In this document: piece after piece, positions 1 through 11,176 of the stretch
Layout: each line of letters begins with the position of its first letter
How positions within the stretch are numbered: position 1 is the first letter of the stretch
DNA from: Xanthoparmelia taractica
Lineage: Eukaryota; Ascomycota; Lecanoromycetes; Lecanorales; Parmeliaceae
Length of the DNA: 34,158 nucleotides
Assembly: GCA_033085395.1 (NCBI GenBank)
Contig: JANQBS010000357.1
Location: 1-34,158 of the forward strand
Direction: 5' to 3'
Translations under genes and position numbers: made by a program
The notes under the pieces: generated by a model
The model's input: the letters and a program-made list of their open reading frames with translations, nothing else
The model's database searches: none
What the model was told of the DNA's origin: nothing

Positions 1-53
1 ATATAATTTTTTAAAAAAGTTGAAAAAAAGTTGAAAACGACTATGTTCAACAG

Positions 54-77
54 ATACCACACCTTTCCGACCCGTAA
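54..77 (+). repeat. Left 24-bp inverted repeat (candidate TIR)
   Basis: These 24 bases (ATACCACACC...GACCCGTAA) recur exactly, in inverted orientation, at 26563-26586. Outward of the repeat the sequence is lightly mutated and keeps CA and TG; immediately inward the RIP-type AT-rich texture begins. The bases just outside (about 30-53) also loosely resemble the reverse complement of 26587-26620, so the inverted repeat may be longer and diverged. It is best read as a terminal inverted repeat of a DNA transposon. No target-site duplication could be confirmed next to it. Confidence 0.6.
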
Positions 78-1380
78 ATATAAGAAATTCGCTTTATATA
101 ATTTAATTATATTTTAAATTACTTTATTAACTTAAATCTTAAATATATTATCGAATATCTCGAGATAAGACTTAATAAGTTTATTATTAATAAATTTAAG
201 CTTCTCTTTTATTAAAATATCGACGAAGATCTTTAAAAGTAAGTTATTAATAGTAAATAACGTATACGCTATTATTATAAGCGTCTTTTAGTTCTCTTTC
301 TCAATTAATCTTAATTATTTTATAATATATTCTTTAATTTAATTATAAATTATCGTATTATAATTAAAAAACGCTAAAATATAAATTCTTTCTAGAATAA
401 TAAATAAATAATAAATAAATAAATATAAAAAGAGTTTAATAAAAGAGTAATAAGTATTAAGCTAACGAGATTAAAATAATAAGTACGCTATAATTTAACG
501 CGTCGCGTTCTAATTAATTATCTAAATCTATAATTATTACGTTTAAATTCTAATATTTATCTAGTCTTTAAAGTAATTTCTAATATATTATTTCCCTATA
601 TTTCTTCGCTTTAATAAACTATATATATATTATTACTTTATTTATATATTTTCTCTTATAATTATAAAATAAGCGATAATAGTAATATTAATTTCGTTAT
701 TTAATTAATTATATAATTAATAACGCGCGCGCGTGTTATTATTATTTTAATAATATAAGATATACTTATTTTCGATATTTTATTAATTAGACGTTTATCT
801 AGATTTAGCTCTAGATTTAAGCTATTAATCGATAAAGACTAAATTAGATTATAGTCTAAATTCTAGCTCAATTATTAAAAATATGCGCGCTCTACTTAAG
901 TCTTTAATTATATAAATCGCTAAATATTTAAATATTTTCTATTATTTTATTGTAACTCTTAAATATTAAGCTTCGTAGTATTATTTTAATTATAACATTT
1001 ACGTATATCGACTATATTATTTATAATTAAGAAATATCGTTAAAATTAAATTTTATAATCTTATTTTAGCTATAATTTTTGAGTATATAATCTTTAAAGT
1101 TAATAATATAGCTTTAATACTCGAGTTCTTAATTATTTAAGTCGCTAATTATTTAAATATACTTTATTATTATATTATAACTCTTAAAATTTAAGCTTTA
1201 TAATATTATTTTAATTATAACTTTTACGTATATCGATTATATTATTTATAATTTAGAGAAAATCTTTAATATAAAATTAAAGATATTCTCTAAAAGCGTT
1301 CTCGAAAAGAAATTATCTAATAATCTATATATTAAATTCCTAAATTTTTATAATATATATTAATACTCGAGATGTTTAAC
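78..1380. repeat. Subterminal AT-rich DNA with a diverged direct duplication
   Basis: No coding remnant was recognised here. Bases about 896-1031 recur at about 1127-1257 in the same orientation, offset about 215-225 bp, with shared landmarks such as TCGCTAA, TAACTCTTAAA and TTTACGTATATCGA. A third short match (ACATTTACGTATATC) starts near 1392. A simple AATA/AAAT-rich run lies at about 396-425. Subterminal repeats next to an inverted repeat are common in CACTA-like transposons, which suits the transposase that follows, but the duplication could also be accidental. Confidence 0.45.
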
Positions 1381-4300
1381 TAAAGCGAAACATTTACGTA
1401 TATCTTATATTTATCTTATATATAATTTTACGTCTGGAATATCTCGAGATCTAATTAGATATATCGATATATATTTTTATACTTAAGAAATAAAGCGTAA
1501 GATAAGACTTAATCTTTATTTCGAGGAGAAAGAGATATCTTATATACGTAATATTATTAATAAAGATAAAGCGATAGAGTGTCTTATAGAGAATAATCTC
1601 GATTTAAAGATATATAATAAATATTTAAACGATATAGATATTAAGTATAAAGAATTAATAAGAAAAGATATAAGAAAAGAAGTCGATAATCTTTTCTTTT
1701 TCTATTATATTATCTATATCTTATATTAAGCATTTATAAATAGACTAAGATAATAAATAATAATAATATAAATTCTTAAAATAATTCGATAGAGATAAAG
1801 TCTTTATCTTTAAATTTAAATAGTCTATAATTTATAATTTTAACGTTAAGAGTAATAAAGTATATTAAAGATAAACGAGTCGAGTATTCTATTAAGAATA
1901 TATCTAGAATAAATAACTTTCTAGATTAAAATAAATATAATGTAACTAAATCTTTCTCGAAAGTATCTATTATATACTTTTTATTTCGAAATCGAATTAA
2001 TTATTTTTTTATAAAATAATTATTATAAATTAAAGCATTAAAGAGTGATATAAATAATTTCTTTAATAATGTTAATCTACGATCGATATATCTTAGTCTC
2101 AATTATCGTAATATCGACGAATAACGAGTAAAATTATATTAAATCCTATAGAGAATTAAAAATAATAACTAATTCGCGAATAACTTTATCGTCTTTAATA
2201 TTATAAGTAATATCGTATTCGCTTTATATATACTATATTATTAAAGTGTTATATATAATTTACTTTCTATTTAGATATAAGTCTTTTTAAGATAATTTAA
2301 TTTATAGTTCTATTTAACTAAAAATATTAGACGATATATATATTTATAATAAAATATATACGAGAAATTAATAATAATAGACTTAAGATAATCTGTTAGA
2401 AGAAGTCATGATTATCTTAATTCTTATCGCTATAGATAAGACTTAATTAATATAATATCGTGAGAATCTAGCTTTATAGCTTATATATTTAACGATCGAG
2501 AATCTAGATCGAGTTATTAGACGAAGCTAGACTCGATCTAATCTTATTTTAATAGACTTAATATTAATTATAAAGATTAAAAAGAAGTATAAGAAATATC
2601 TATAAATAGAGATCTATTATTCGGCGATAAAAATAATTTTTAAGCGTGAATTTTACGTCTAAAAAATAAACTAAATTTAGGCTAATAAAGTTAGCGTTTA
2701 AGAGCCTTACGAAGATCGATATTAATATTCGCTATATAGACGATTTCATTAAACGCTATTATCTTATTATCGATAAAATAATAACGAATTACGAAGAGTA
2801 AGTTTTTATTATAGATATTAAGAAGAATAGATATTATAGTATATATAGAGTGTCTCTCGACGAGAGATAAAATCTCTTAAAGACTTAAAAATATCGAATT
2901 TATCGCTACACTTAGAATTAGCTTTATAATTAGATATTAAAGTCTAAACGAGGTAATTGAAGTAAAAATAAAAATATAAGAATATATTTAATTAGGAGTT
3001 AGATCTAAAAATATAAATACTATAATATTTATATCTTAATAAATATTAATATTCTTTATTAATTATTAAAGAGAGTGATAATAAGATTAATTAATTAATT
3101 TTAAGTTTTAATAAAAGATATTATTTTAATTAAAAATTAATCTAAAGAAAAAAGAAAATAGAAGAATAATAAAAAGAGTTTAATAGAGTTAGCGATATCG
3201 ATTTAGCTAAATAAACGCTTTCGTTATATTCTCGCGTTTATTAATTTAAAATACTTTAAGCACTTTAATAAGATTAAATAATAAAGCAACAATAAATAAA
3301 AAGTTATATTATATTAGTTTATCTTAATAATAGCACCTCTATTAATAAATAAAGTTCTTATAATAATTTACTACGATCGAGCGATTATTAATTTCGTGAT
3401 ATTAACGATATACGTATCTTATAATAAAAAGATATTAAAATATTTATAATATACGTTATATCGTCTTAATAAAATTAAAATAGTATTTATTAAATATTAA
3501 TCTTAAAATATAAATTAGAATAAGAATAATAATAAGATTAAGAATAACGACGAAGAGATTTATAATAATCATCACTTTAATATCTCTAAGTTACACGTCT
3601 TAACGCATTACGCCGATTTTATTCGCTTATATAAAAGTGTATAAAATTTCGATATTATTTACGATAAAGCGATATATAAGTTTTTAATTAAGTTCTTTTT
3701 CTCTTTAATAAATAAAATAAAAATTTTTAAACGTTAAATATTATAATATAACGTATAATATCTTAATATAAGTATTATAATTAATCTTATATTTTATATA
3801 AAGATTAAAGAGAATTTAAATATATGATAATAATTAAACGAAAAAATTATTAAGATTACGCGAGATTTAATAAATTTAATATTAATATTATATTGCTTAG
3901 ACGATAAGAAGAACTTATATACTCTAAGATAAAATTCGAAATTATAACGTAGAGTATTTCTAATCGCGAGGAATTAGAAATTCGAGTATTTTAAATTTTT
4001 AAATATATTAATAACATTTATTTAAGAGTAACGAAAGAAAAAAAAGACTTAAATTTCAACAAGTTCGATTTAGATCAATAAAAAAAAAACTTAACGTAAG
4101 CCCACGAATTTTTTTTTATTAAAATATATAAATCTTTAATCTATTAAAGACGTAATAATAAAAATATTAATAATTTAAATCTTTTATAAAAAGAAAAGAA
4201 TTAATGTGTTTCTTAATAGCGTAATCGATTAGATTAATTTAGAGACTATATATAAGTGTAAAAGATCGAATCTAATATCGAGTATTAGAATATAAAAAAT

Positions 4301-4930
4301 ATTATTAATAGTAATAGACGCGTAGAGAGATTATTATTAATTATCTTAATATTCGATTATAAATAATTAAGAATAAATAAAAGATTATAAATATATATAA
4401 AAGCGTTTATTAAGATAATGCGTTAAATATATAGAGAAGCGATTAACAAGATTTATAAAATATTTAAGATAAAAAGTATTCTAATTAATATGTTTAGAAT
4501 CTTAAAAAGCCTAGGCTCTCGACGAATCTATAAGCTATTATATATTATTCGTAATATATATTTAATATTAATAAATAAGCGCTATAGTAAGTTTTACGTA
4601 AATAACTTTATTAATTAAAATTAATATAATATTATATACGACTCGAATTTTCTAAGTATTAATATTAGAATTATAGATAAATAGAATAAGTATAGATACT
4701 AAGACGCTTAATAAAACGTCGACTATCGTTCGTTTCTCGATAACTTATAACTATAACGAATATTTATCGCACTCGAAGAAATACGATTAAGATTAATATT
4801 ATAATTATAAAATTATTACTAAGTCTAAGTTTTAAAAGAAGTAATATTTAATATTAAAATATAAGCTTTCTTTAGCGTAGAAATATCGTTAATCGAGTAT
4901 AACGAATAAATATTAACTAATAATAGTCGG
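1380..4930 (+). pseudogene. Plavaka-type (CMC/CACTA-like) transposase, RIP-inactivated
   Basis: This is a dead DNA-transposon transposase. At 2435 the frame reads DKT followed, allowing RIP, by QLT and then YLTI-N-L-RVIRR, matching the Plavaka motif of the type DKTQLT...YPVYLTIGN...IRR. From 3570 an almost intact stretch reads FNISKLHVLTHYADFIRLY, then NFD-IYDKAIYKFLIKFF. This corresponds to the family's FN-PKLH...HY...IR-G...TE-E--H block. Just before the first motif, TQDNLLEEV fits the usual lead-in. Upstream, 1500-1690 holds a frame with no stops (LYFEEKEISYIRNIINKDK) that I cannot place but which may be the N-terminal part. Stops occur throughout, so no product is possible. Edges are approximate. 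A related CMC subfamily is the main alternative. Confidence 0.68.
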
Positions 4931-5220
4931 GCGAGCTTATTCGAAATAATAAATTAATATTAACTTAATTAATTATACGTAATTAAACTTATCTTTATTA
5001 AATATTAATTTAATTAAATATTATTTATAATATCGAAAGATTTCTATAAATCGAAATTAAATGTATTATTATTTAAAGAATCGAGAGATAAGAAAGTTAT
5101 TATCTAAGATAGCTTTTATTAAGAAACTCGATAACGCGCGAATAAAATTTATTCTTTACTTTATTTAAATTTAAAAAAGTTAGATTTAATATAGTGAAAG
5201 ACGTAGAGAATTACAATAAG
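4931..5220. other. AT-rich DNA without recognisable content
   Basis: This stretch follows the transposase remnant and may be its far 3' part or untranslated tail. It is fully RIP-textured. I see no motif, repeat or reading frame that can be supported. Confidence 0.4.
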
Positions 5221-5582
5221 TCGTTAATTATAGCATTATCTTTAAATTCTTATTTTTACTTATAATTTTAGAAAACTCGTTTCGACGAATTAAGATTAGA
5301 AATTTATTATTTATAGTATTAATATCTATAGATAATTTCTAATATTAGAAGAAATAGTAAATTCTTTAAAATCTTTATTATTAAAGAGAATTAATTACTT
5401 TAAATAAAGATTAACGAAAAGACGAGCTTATAATACTTAAGAGATATTATAAATTTACTCTAATATTTAATATAATAGCTTATTTACTTAAGATCTAAAG
5501 TTATTTTATCTAATTCTTTTTTCGAACGAAGTTCTCTTAAATCTAAGAATTTAAGAATATAATAATATATTACTTTCGCTTT
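5221..5582. repeat. Dispersed repeat R1, copy 1 (uninterrupted)
   Basis: This segment aligns in the same orientation with 9839-10004 and then 10340-10532. Shared landmarks include TTTCGACGAA, CTTTAAAATCTTTAT, a GAGCTTA/GGGCTTA core and ATTTAATATAATAGCTTA. Differences between the copies are largely transitions, as RIP predicts. Copy 1 lacks about 335 bp that copy 2 carries. The identity of the element is unknown, and neither strand gave a recognised protein motif. Confidence 0.65.
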
Positions 5583-5772
5583 TTTAAAAGTATTTTATAT
5601 TTTTATCTTTATTTCTTAATCTAAAGAGATTTAACGTAAGATATCTTCGCGTATTAATACGACTTTAGTCTTTACTCGAATTAAATAAGGCGGGTAAAAG
5701 CTTATTAACTAAGCTATAATCTAATAAGATAGATTAATCGAATTTATCGCTTAAGTAAGCTAATAGAGTTAT

Positions 5773-5891
5773 CTAAAATCTAGATATAGTTAAAATCCAA
5801 ACATAGTTAAAATCTAGATATAGTTAAAATCTAGATATAATTAAAATCTAGATATAGTTAAAATCTAGATATAGTCAAAATCTAAACATAG
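5773..5891. repeat. Minisatellite, 7 tandem copies of a 17-bp unit
   Basis: Seven head-to-tail units of the form TTAAAATCTAGATATAG occupy exactly 119 bp. Units 2 and 7 carry the variant CCAAACATAG/CTAAACATAG, and unit 4 ends in ATATAA. The substitutions fit C/T and G/A changes from an ancestral unit, so the array predates at least some RIP. There is no coding interpretation. Confidence 0.9.
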
Positions 5892-7285
5892 TTAAAGTTA
5901 TAAAGTCTTTCGAAATCTCTTCGCCTTATTTCTAAAGTCTATCTTATCTAATCTCTTTTGTCTAATTTACGATATTAAGTAATTTTAACACATATTTCTA
6001 TACCCGCGAATCTTATTTTATCTTATATTAAATCTTCTTAATAATTTATTTATTTATATATAAATTAACGCTCTTATCGTCTTTAAGTTAAATCTTAAAA
6101 TGATCTATTTTACTTAAATACTCTTCGCGAGATTTAATCTTATAATAAATATATAACGTTTTAATTATATTTCGCGCTATTATTAAAATCTAATTCTCTA
6201 ATTAATAATATTAGCGCTATTATTTTTATAAAGTAATTCTTCAATCGAATCGAGAAGGCTCTTACTATAGTTCTTTTTTATAATAAGTCGATCTAGATCT
6301 CGATTAGCGATAAAGATCTCTTTTACTCGTTAATCTAAAAGATATATCTTTTTTAGAGTTCTAGACATTAAGAAAGAAGATTATTACTTTATCTTATTAT
6401 TCTTATAAATCTTATAAACTTAAATAAAAAAAATCTCGTAATATAGTCGATTAATAATATTATTTTTAAAAATTATTTTAGCGTTATAATAAGTATTCGC
6501 ACTATCTTAAAGCGATATCTTCACGTTATTAAAGCGAGCGTTTAAACGATTATCTTGCTTACTTAGAGCTATATATAACTATTTAAGAAAAACGCTAAAT
6601 AATTAATTTATCTCGATTAAGATTCTATTTCTTAGTTTAACTTTTATATTATCTATCTCTTTTTTTAATTCGTCTCTTAATTAACTCTCTTATCTTTTAT
6701 AATAACTCTCTTATTTTATAAAATCTTTTTTTATATTAATCTTAATCTTTTTTTCTTATAAACTTATATTTAAAAAATAAACGTCGAAGTATTTAATAAA
6801 ATTATTTATCACATTATTCACGGCGAGTAATATTTAACTCGCTTTAGAAGCTAGCGTAGTCTATATTAATAGAGAAGATAATTATAGCTCTAATTCTATA
6901 TAAGTATTAGATATTATAAGAAAATACGTAATAAAAAACGAATTTATAAAAGATAAATTATTAAGCGATATGTATTAGAGAATAGAGAATAAAGATTAAG
7001 AAGAAGAAATAATAGATTACGATAAAGAATAAAAAGATAGAGGCGAGAAATAGATTACTTTAAAAGCATAAAACGAAGACTCTCGACGACACTTTAGCGT
7101 CGTCTTGATTTAAGTTTAGCTTCGTATATTCGTAAAATTTTAGATAGATCTTCGTTTATTTAATCTAGAAGTCGATTATTTAAAATAACTTTATTATTAT
7201 TATTATAAAACGAAGAGATTATAATATTAGTTAATATTTTATAAATCGTATTCTCGAGAAATGTAAATTAAGCTCGCATTATATC
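5892..7285 (-). pseudogene. Unidentified protein remnant, possible coiled-coil tail
   Basis: Much of this stretch is featureless. On the - strand, about 6700 down to 6250, a frame with relatively few stops reads a heptad-like segment including LELQKKIYLLDQRVKEIF followed by ANRDLDRLIIKKNYSK. Leucine-rich, charged tails of this kind occur at the ends of some fungal transposases such as the pogo/Fot1 group. No catalytic motif was found upstream on that strand, so I do not assign a family. The remainder holds nothing I can support. Confidence 0.22.
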
Positions 7286-7960
7286 TCTTTACTTATAGTT
7301 AATTAAGAAAATACGATTATTTTAATAAAGAGTTTATAATTAAAGTTATTAGCTTAATCGACGAGAAATTTACTAACTATAGCGATAGATATATTTAAAT
7401 TACTATCGTCGAAAATCAAGATATTTAAATATAAGAGATTCTTAATATAGACTCTAAAGTATACGTCGTTAGGCGACGAGAGTTTAATACTCGTAAAATT
7501 AAAGAATATTACTATTAAAATTAAATTTTCTCGAGAAAACGAATTCTTCGAAGAATAATTATCAAATAATTCAAAAAAATTACGAATATTATAATAGAAT
7601 CTAATAATTCGCGATATATTTAAATCTTCTATAAAGAAATTTAATTAATAATTAATCTAATATAGAACTTCTCGACGTAATATATTTACTAATAATAAAG
7701 TATTATCTTAAGATTTAATATCTTTATCGCTATCGACGAAATAAATAAGATATAAAAATCCTTTAATTTCAAAAATAGAGAACTAATATTAAGCCCGATA
7801 TAATATAGCTCTCTACGACACTTTCTTAATATCTAGCTCGTTAATATAATTCTTATCTAATAAAGTGTAATTATCTTTTATTAATTTTACGCTATTAAAT
7901 CCTTAATTAAAATTAAGTAAATTAATTAAATTCTTAATCTCTATCTTAGTTTTTACTAAA
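7286..7960 (+). pseudogene. Unidentified protein remnant with an unusually open frame
   Basis: From about 7290 the + strand reads about 90 codons with few stops, including LRKYDYFNKEFIIKVISLI, DEKFTNYSDRYI and SKVYVVRRREFNTRKIKEYY. A second open piece at about 7720-7860 reads FIAIDEINKIQKSFNFKNRE. These fragments look like real ancestral protein rather than chance, because charged residues cluster and the frame survives RIP. I do not recognise the family. The neighbouring R1 repeat suggests it is part of a transposon. Confidence 0.3.
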
Positions 7961-9838
7961 TTAATATAATTATTAAAGCTTATATATATTAATTAAGACT
8001 TTAAAGTGAAAACGCTAGACGTGAAAAGAGTAATAATAGCTTCTTTAACTTTTCTTAACTTCTCTATAATCTCTTTATTCTCTTTATTAATTTAATTAAT
8101 AATTATTTTTAAGATTAACAGTTATCTTTTAAGCTATATAATAATTTTTTTAATACTTACGTTTTTAACGCTACATTATAAAAGATATTAAATAACGATC
8201 TTTTTATTAATATTATTCGCTTAAAAAATTTAAAAATCTTTTTTAAGGCGATAAGGCGAGTATAGAGTTTTATAACGAAGAATAAAGCTATATCTTTATT
8301 ATCGAGAACTTCTTAAATAATAAAGATCTTTAAAGAAATCTTTCTAATAAAAAAAGAATTAATCTTTAAAAAATCTCGAGTTTATTACGATATAATAGAA
8401 TACATATTAAAGAGAGACTTAAGAATAATAGCTCTAGAGTACGCGAATAAGAAGCTTAATCTAAATACGTATTATATAAAAAAAGACTTATTTCTTTATA
8501 AAAAAAAAAATTATTTACTCTTTTATTTAAAATAATTATTAAATAAATTAATTAATTAATCGCGAATCGCATTTATTAAACGCCTCTTTATATTAAGCGA
8601 TTTTATTTAATTTCTTCTTTCTTTATATCTAATTCTCTCTTTTAGAATATATTTTTATTAAGTAAATAATTAGATTAATAATTATCGTCTCTCTTTTTTC
8701 TATATTAAGTAATTTTATTTAATTTATTTTCTTAAAGAAGACTATATCGCGTAAACGTGTAAATAGAGAGAAAATACCTTAATATACGCGAGTAACGAGC
8801 TTCGTCGATCTTTCTAGATATATATATATCTATTATTTAATACGAGTATCTTTTCTTTTAGACCTATCGATCTTCTTATCTATTAATCTTATATATAAAA
8901 ATTTATTAATAAAACGACTCTATAGATATTTCTAGCACGATTTAACTCTATTATTCGCGATATTTAAAGAGTATAATTATAGAGCGTGATACTAAATCGA
9001 TCTATCTAAACGATTAAGTAGTAATTTTTTCTTTTTCTTTCTAAAGACTAAGTATATTTAAATTATACTCTATTTAAATAACGAAGAAGACTTTATCTAT
9101 TATATTATTCTTTTTATCGATAAATAATAAAGTAAATTAATTATAGATTATATAGGCCTTTAAACGCAGCGAGAATAGAATATATATTTTAATTATTACT
9201 ACGTGTAAATAAGAGTATTATATTAATTCTCACCGTTATTGATTTCGTATTATAAAAAAATAATAGAGCGCGAACTTATATAATAAACTCGCGAGCGAGT
9301 TATAACGAAATATTTAAAGACATAGATTAAGTTATACTTAAGATATAACGCTTCTTCTTAAAAGATCGAAGAATATAATTATATAATCTATAAGTCTATT
9401 ATTAATATTTAAAGATAATATATTAATCTCTATAATAGTTGAGAATTATAAGTATAAATACTATTAACGTTATCTTATTAATTATAGATTTATCTTTGAA
9501 GAAGATAATTATTATTATAAATTAATTTATAAATATTATTCGAATAATTTATAAATAATATATCGATCTACGAGAATATAAAGCTACTATAAGCTAGATA
9601 TAAATTAGTAAAGCTTATCGAATTCTAGCGTTACGATTAATAGTATCTTATAAAGAGAGGGTTATTTATATACTAGAAAGAAATAATACAAATTTAATCT
9701 CTAAAAATATCTAATTTATATTATTCTCGATATCTTTAATATAGTAAAAAAGAGTTTTTCGTATAAATAGAAATATTATATTAAGATAAACGTTATTATA
9801 GAACTTTATATACTTATTAAATATTTATATTATTTAAT
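7961..9838. other. RIP-textured DNA without an assignable element
   Basis: About 1.9 kb between the unidentified remnant and the second R1 copy. A + strand frame near 8240-8470 is rich in Arg, Lys and Gln after allowing TAA as former CAA, but carries no diagnostic motif. GC-richer islets such as the one at 9160-9180 are too short to interpret. No RNA gene or LTR was recognised. Confidence 0.4.
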
Positions 9839-10532
9839 CGTTAATAATAGTATTATCTTTAAGTTCTCGTTTTCACTTATAACTTTAAAAAGCTTATTTC
9901 GACGAACTAAGATTAAAAATTTATCGTTTATAATATTTATTTATAAATAGTTTTTAACGTTAAAAGAAATAATAAACACTTTAAAATCTTTATCGTTAAA
10001 GAGAGAGCTCGTAATATTAAGATATTTCAAGTTTATAGTAATAGAATATTTAAATATTTTTTCGTAATTTTAACTTCTTAATTTAATAATAGATATAAAA
10101 TAACGATTATTAACCGCGATATTTTGATGATTTATATTATTTATCTCGAGAATATAAGCTAATATTCTATTGTTAGACTTACGCCGAGATTTAAATATAA
10201 ACTTTAATAAAAGTATATTCGAGTTTATAAAATTATAAAATATCTAATTTAATTCTAACGAAGATAATATAAATTAAAAATTAAAATAATTATTACGAGT
10301 ATTTAAGTTAAGAGAAGATATTATATTTAAGAAAAAATATTAATTACTTCGAGCAAAGACTAATAAGAAGGCGGGCTTACGATATTTAAGAAATATTATA
10401 AGCTTACTCTAATATTTAGTATAATAGCTTACTTACTCGAGATCTAAAATTATTCTATTTAATTCTTTTTTTCAAATAAGCCTCTCGAATCTAAAAGTCT
10501 AAAAATATAATAATATACGTATAATTTCACTT
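9839..10532. repeat. Dispersed repeat R1, copy 2, interrupted by about 335 bp
   Basis: Bases 9839-10004 and 10340-10532 align with copy 1 at 5221-5389 and 5391-5582. The interval 10005-10339 has no counterpart there and is therefore an insertion here or a deletion in copy 1. No clear target duplication or inverted ends flank it. Copy 2 keeps slightly more G and C (for example GGCGGGCTTA) and so looks less heavily mutated than copy 1. Confidence 0.6.
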
Positions 10533-10891
10533 TTATTTCCTCTATTTCTTTCGTTGATTTTAAATAAATATTAAGCTTTATCGCGCTACATATAATAGAG
10601 ATAATAAAATATTATCTTTTAAAGCTATAAGTATACAATAGTCGCTATAATAAGAATTAAAGATCTAAAATTTAATAAGAAGAGCGACTAATTATATAAA
10701 GAATATTATATATAATTTATATTATTTCCGCGTTTTTAACGTGCGAATAAAAATAAGATTATAGAAAAGATAATTTATTTCTTATCTCTATTTACTCGAA
10801 GTTAAGAATATTAAAGATTATTTAATCTATATCAGCTATAGTAATTATAATAATAATTTCTTCGACTCGCATTATTGCTCTTTATCTTATA
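10533..10891. other. AT-rich DNA without recognisable content
   Basis: No motif, repeat or frame could be supported between the end of R1 copy 2 and the small ORF that follows on the - strand. Confidence 0.4.
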
Positions 10892-11176
10892 TTATTTTAT
10901 ACTTCGATTCTTATTCTTATTAATATTATTATTAATATATCGCTTTATATTAGAAATTATAACAAATAAAGAAAATATAAATAAGTTATTATTAGAATTA
11001 TTATTATCGTAATAATTATAAGCATCTTTATATTCGGCTTCGAGCCTTACTAGTCGAAGTCCCTTCGCCTTCTCCGCCTTTCTAAAATCGATATTATCTT
11101 CTAAGATATTACTATCTATTCTAATTTTTACGTTATAAATCTTCTTTAGAGTTCGAAAATTGTTATTATTATTCAT
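10892..11176 (-). pseudogene. 94-codon ORF of unknown origin, partly spared by RIP
   Basis: This is the longest open frame in the window, 94 codons from an ATG at 11176. The ends are Asn-rich low-complexity sequence, expected from AT-rich DNA. The middle (FRKAEKAKGLRLVRLEAEYK, about 11015-11085) is encoded by GC-richer DNA and looks like genuine ancestral coding sequence, charged and probably helical. No family is recognised. A short GGCT-TCG-AGCC hairpin (11036-11046) lies within it. It is most likely a fragment of a transposon gag or accessory protein that by chance lacks stops; expression is doubtful. Confidence 0.25.

Noticed and set aside
5773..5891. CRISPR-like array
   Set aside because: Units are contiguous 17-mers with no unique spacers, so it is an ordinary minisatellite in a eukaryotic context.
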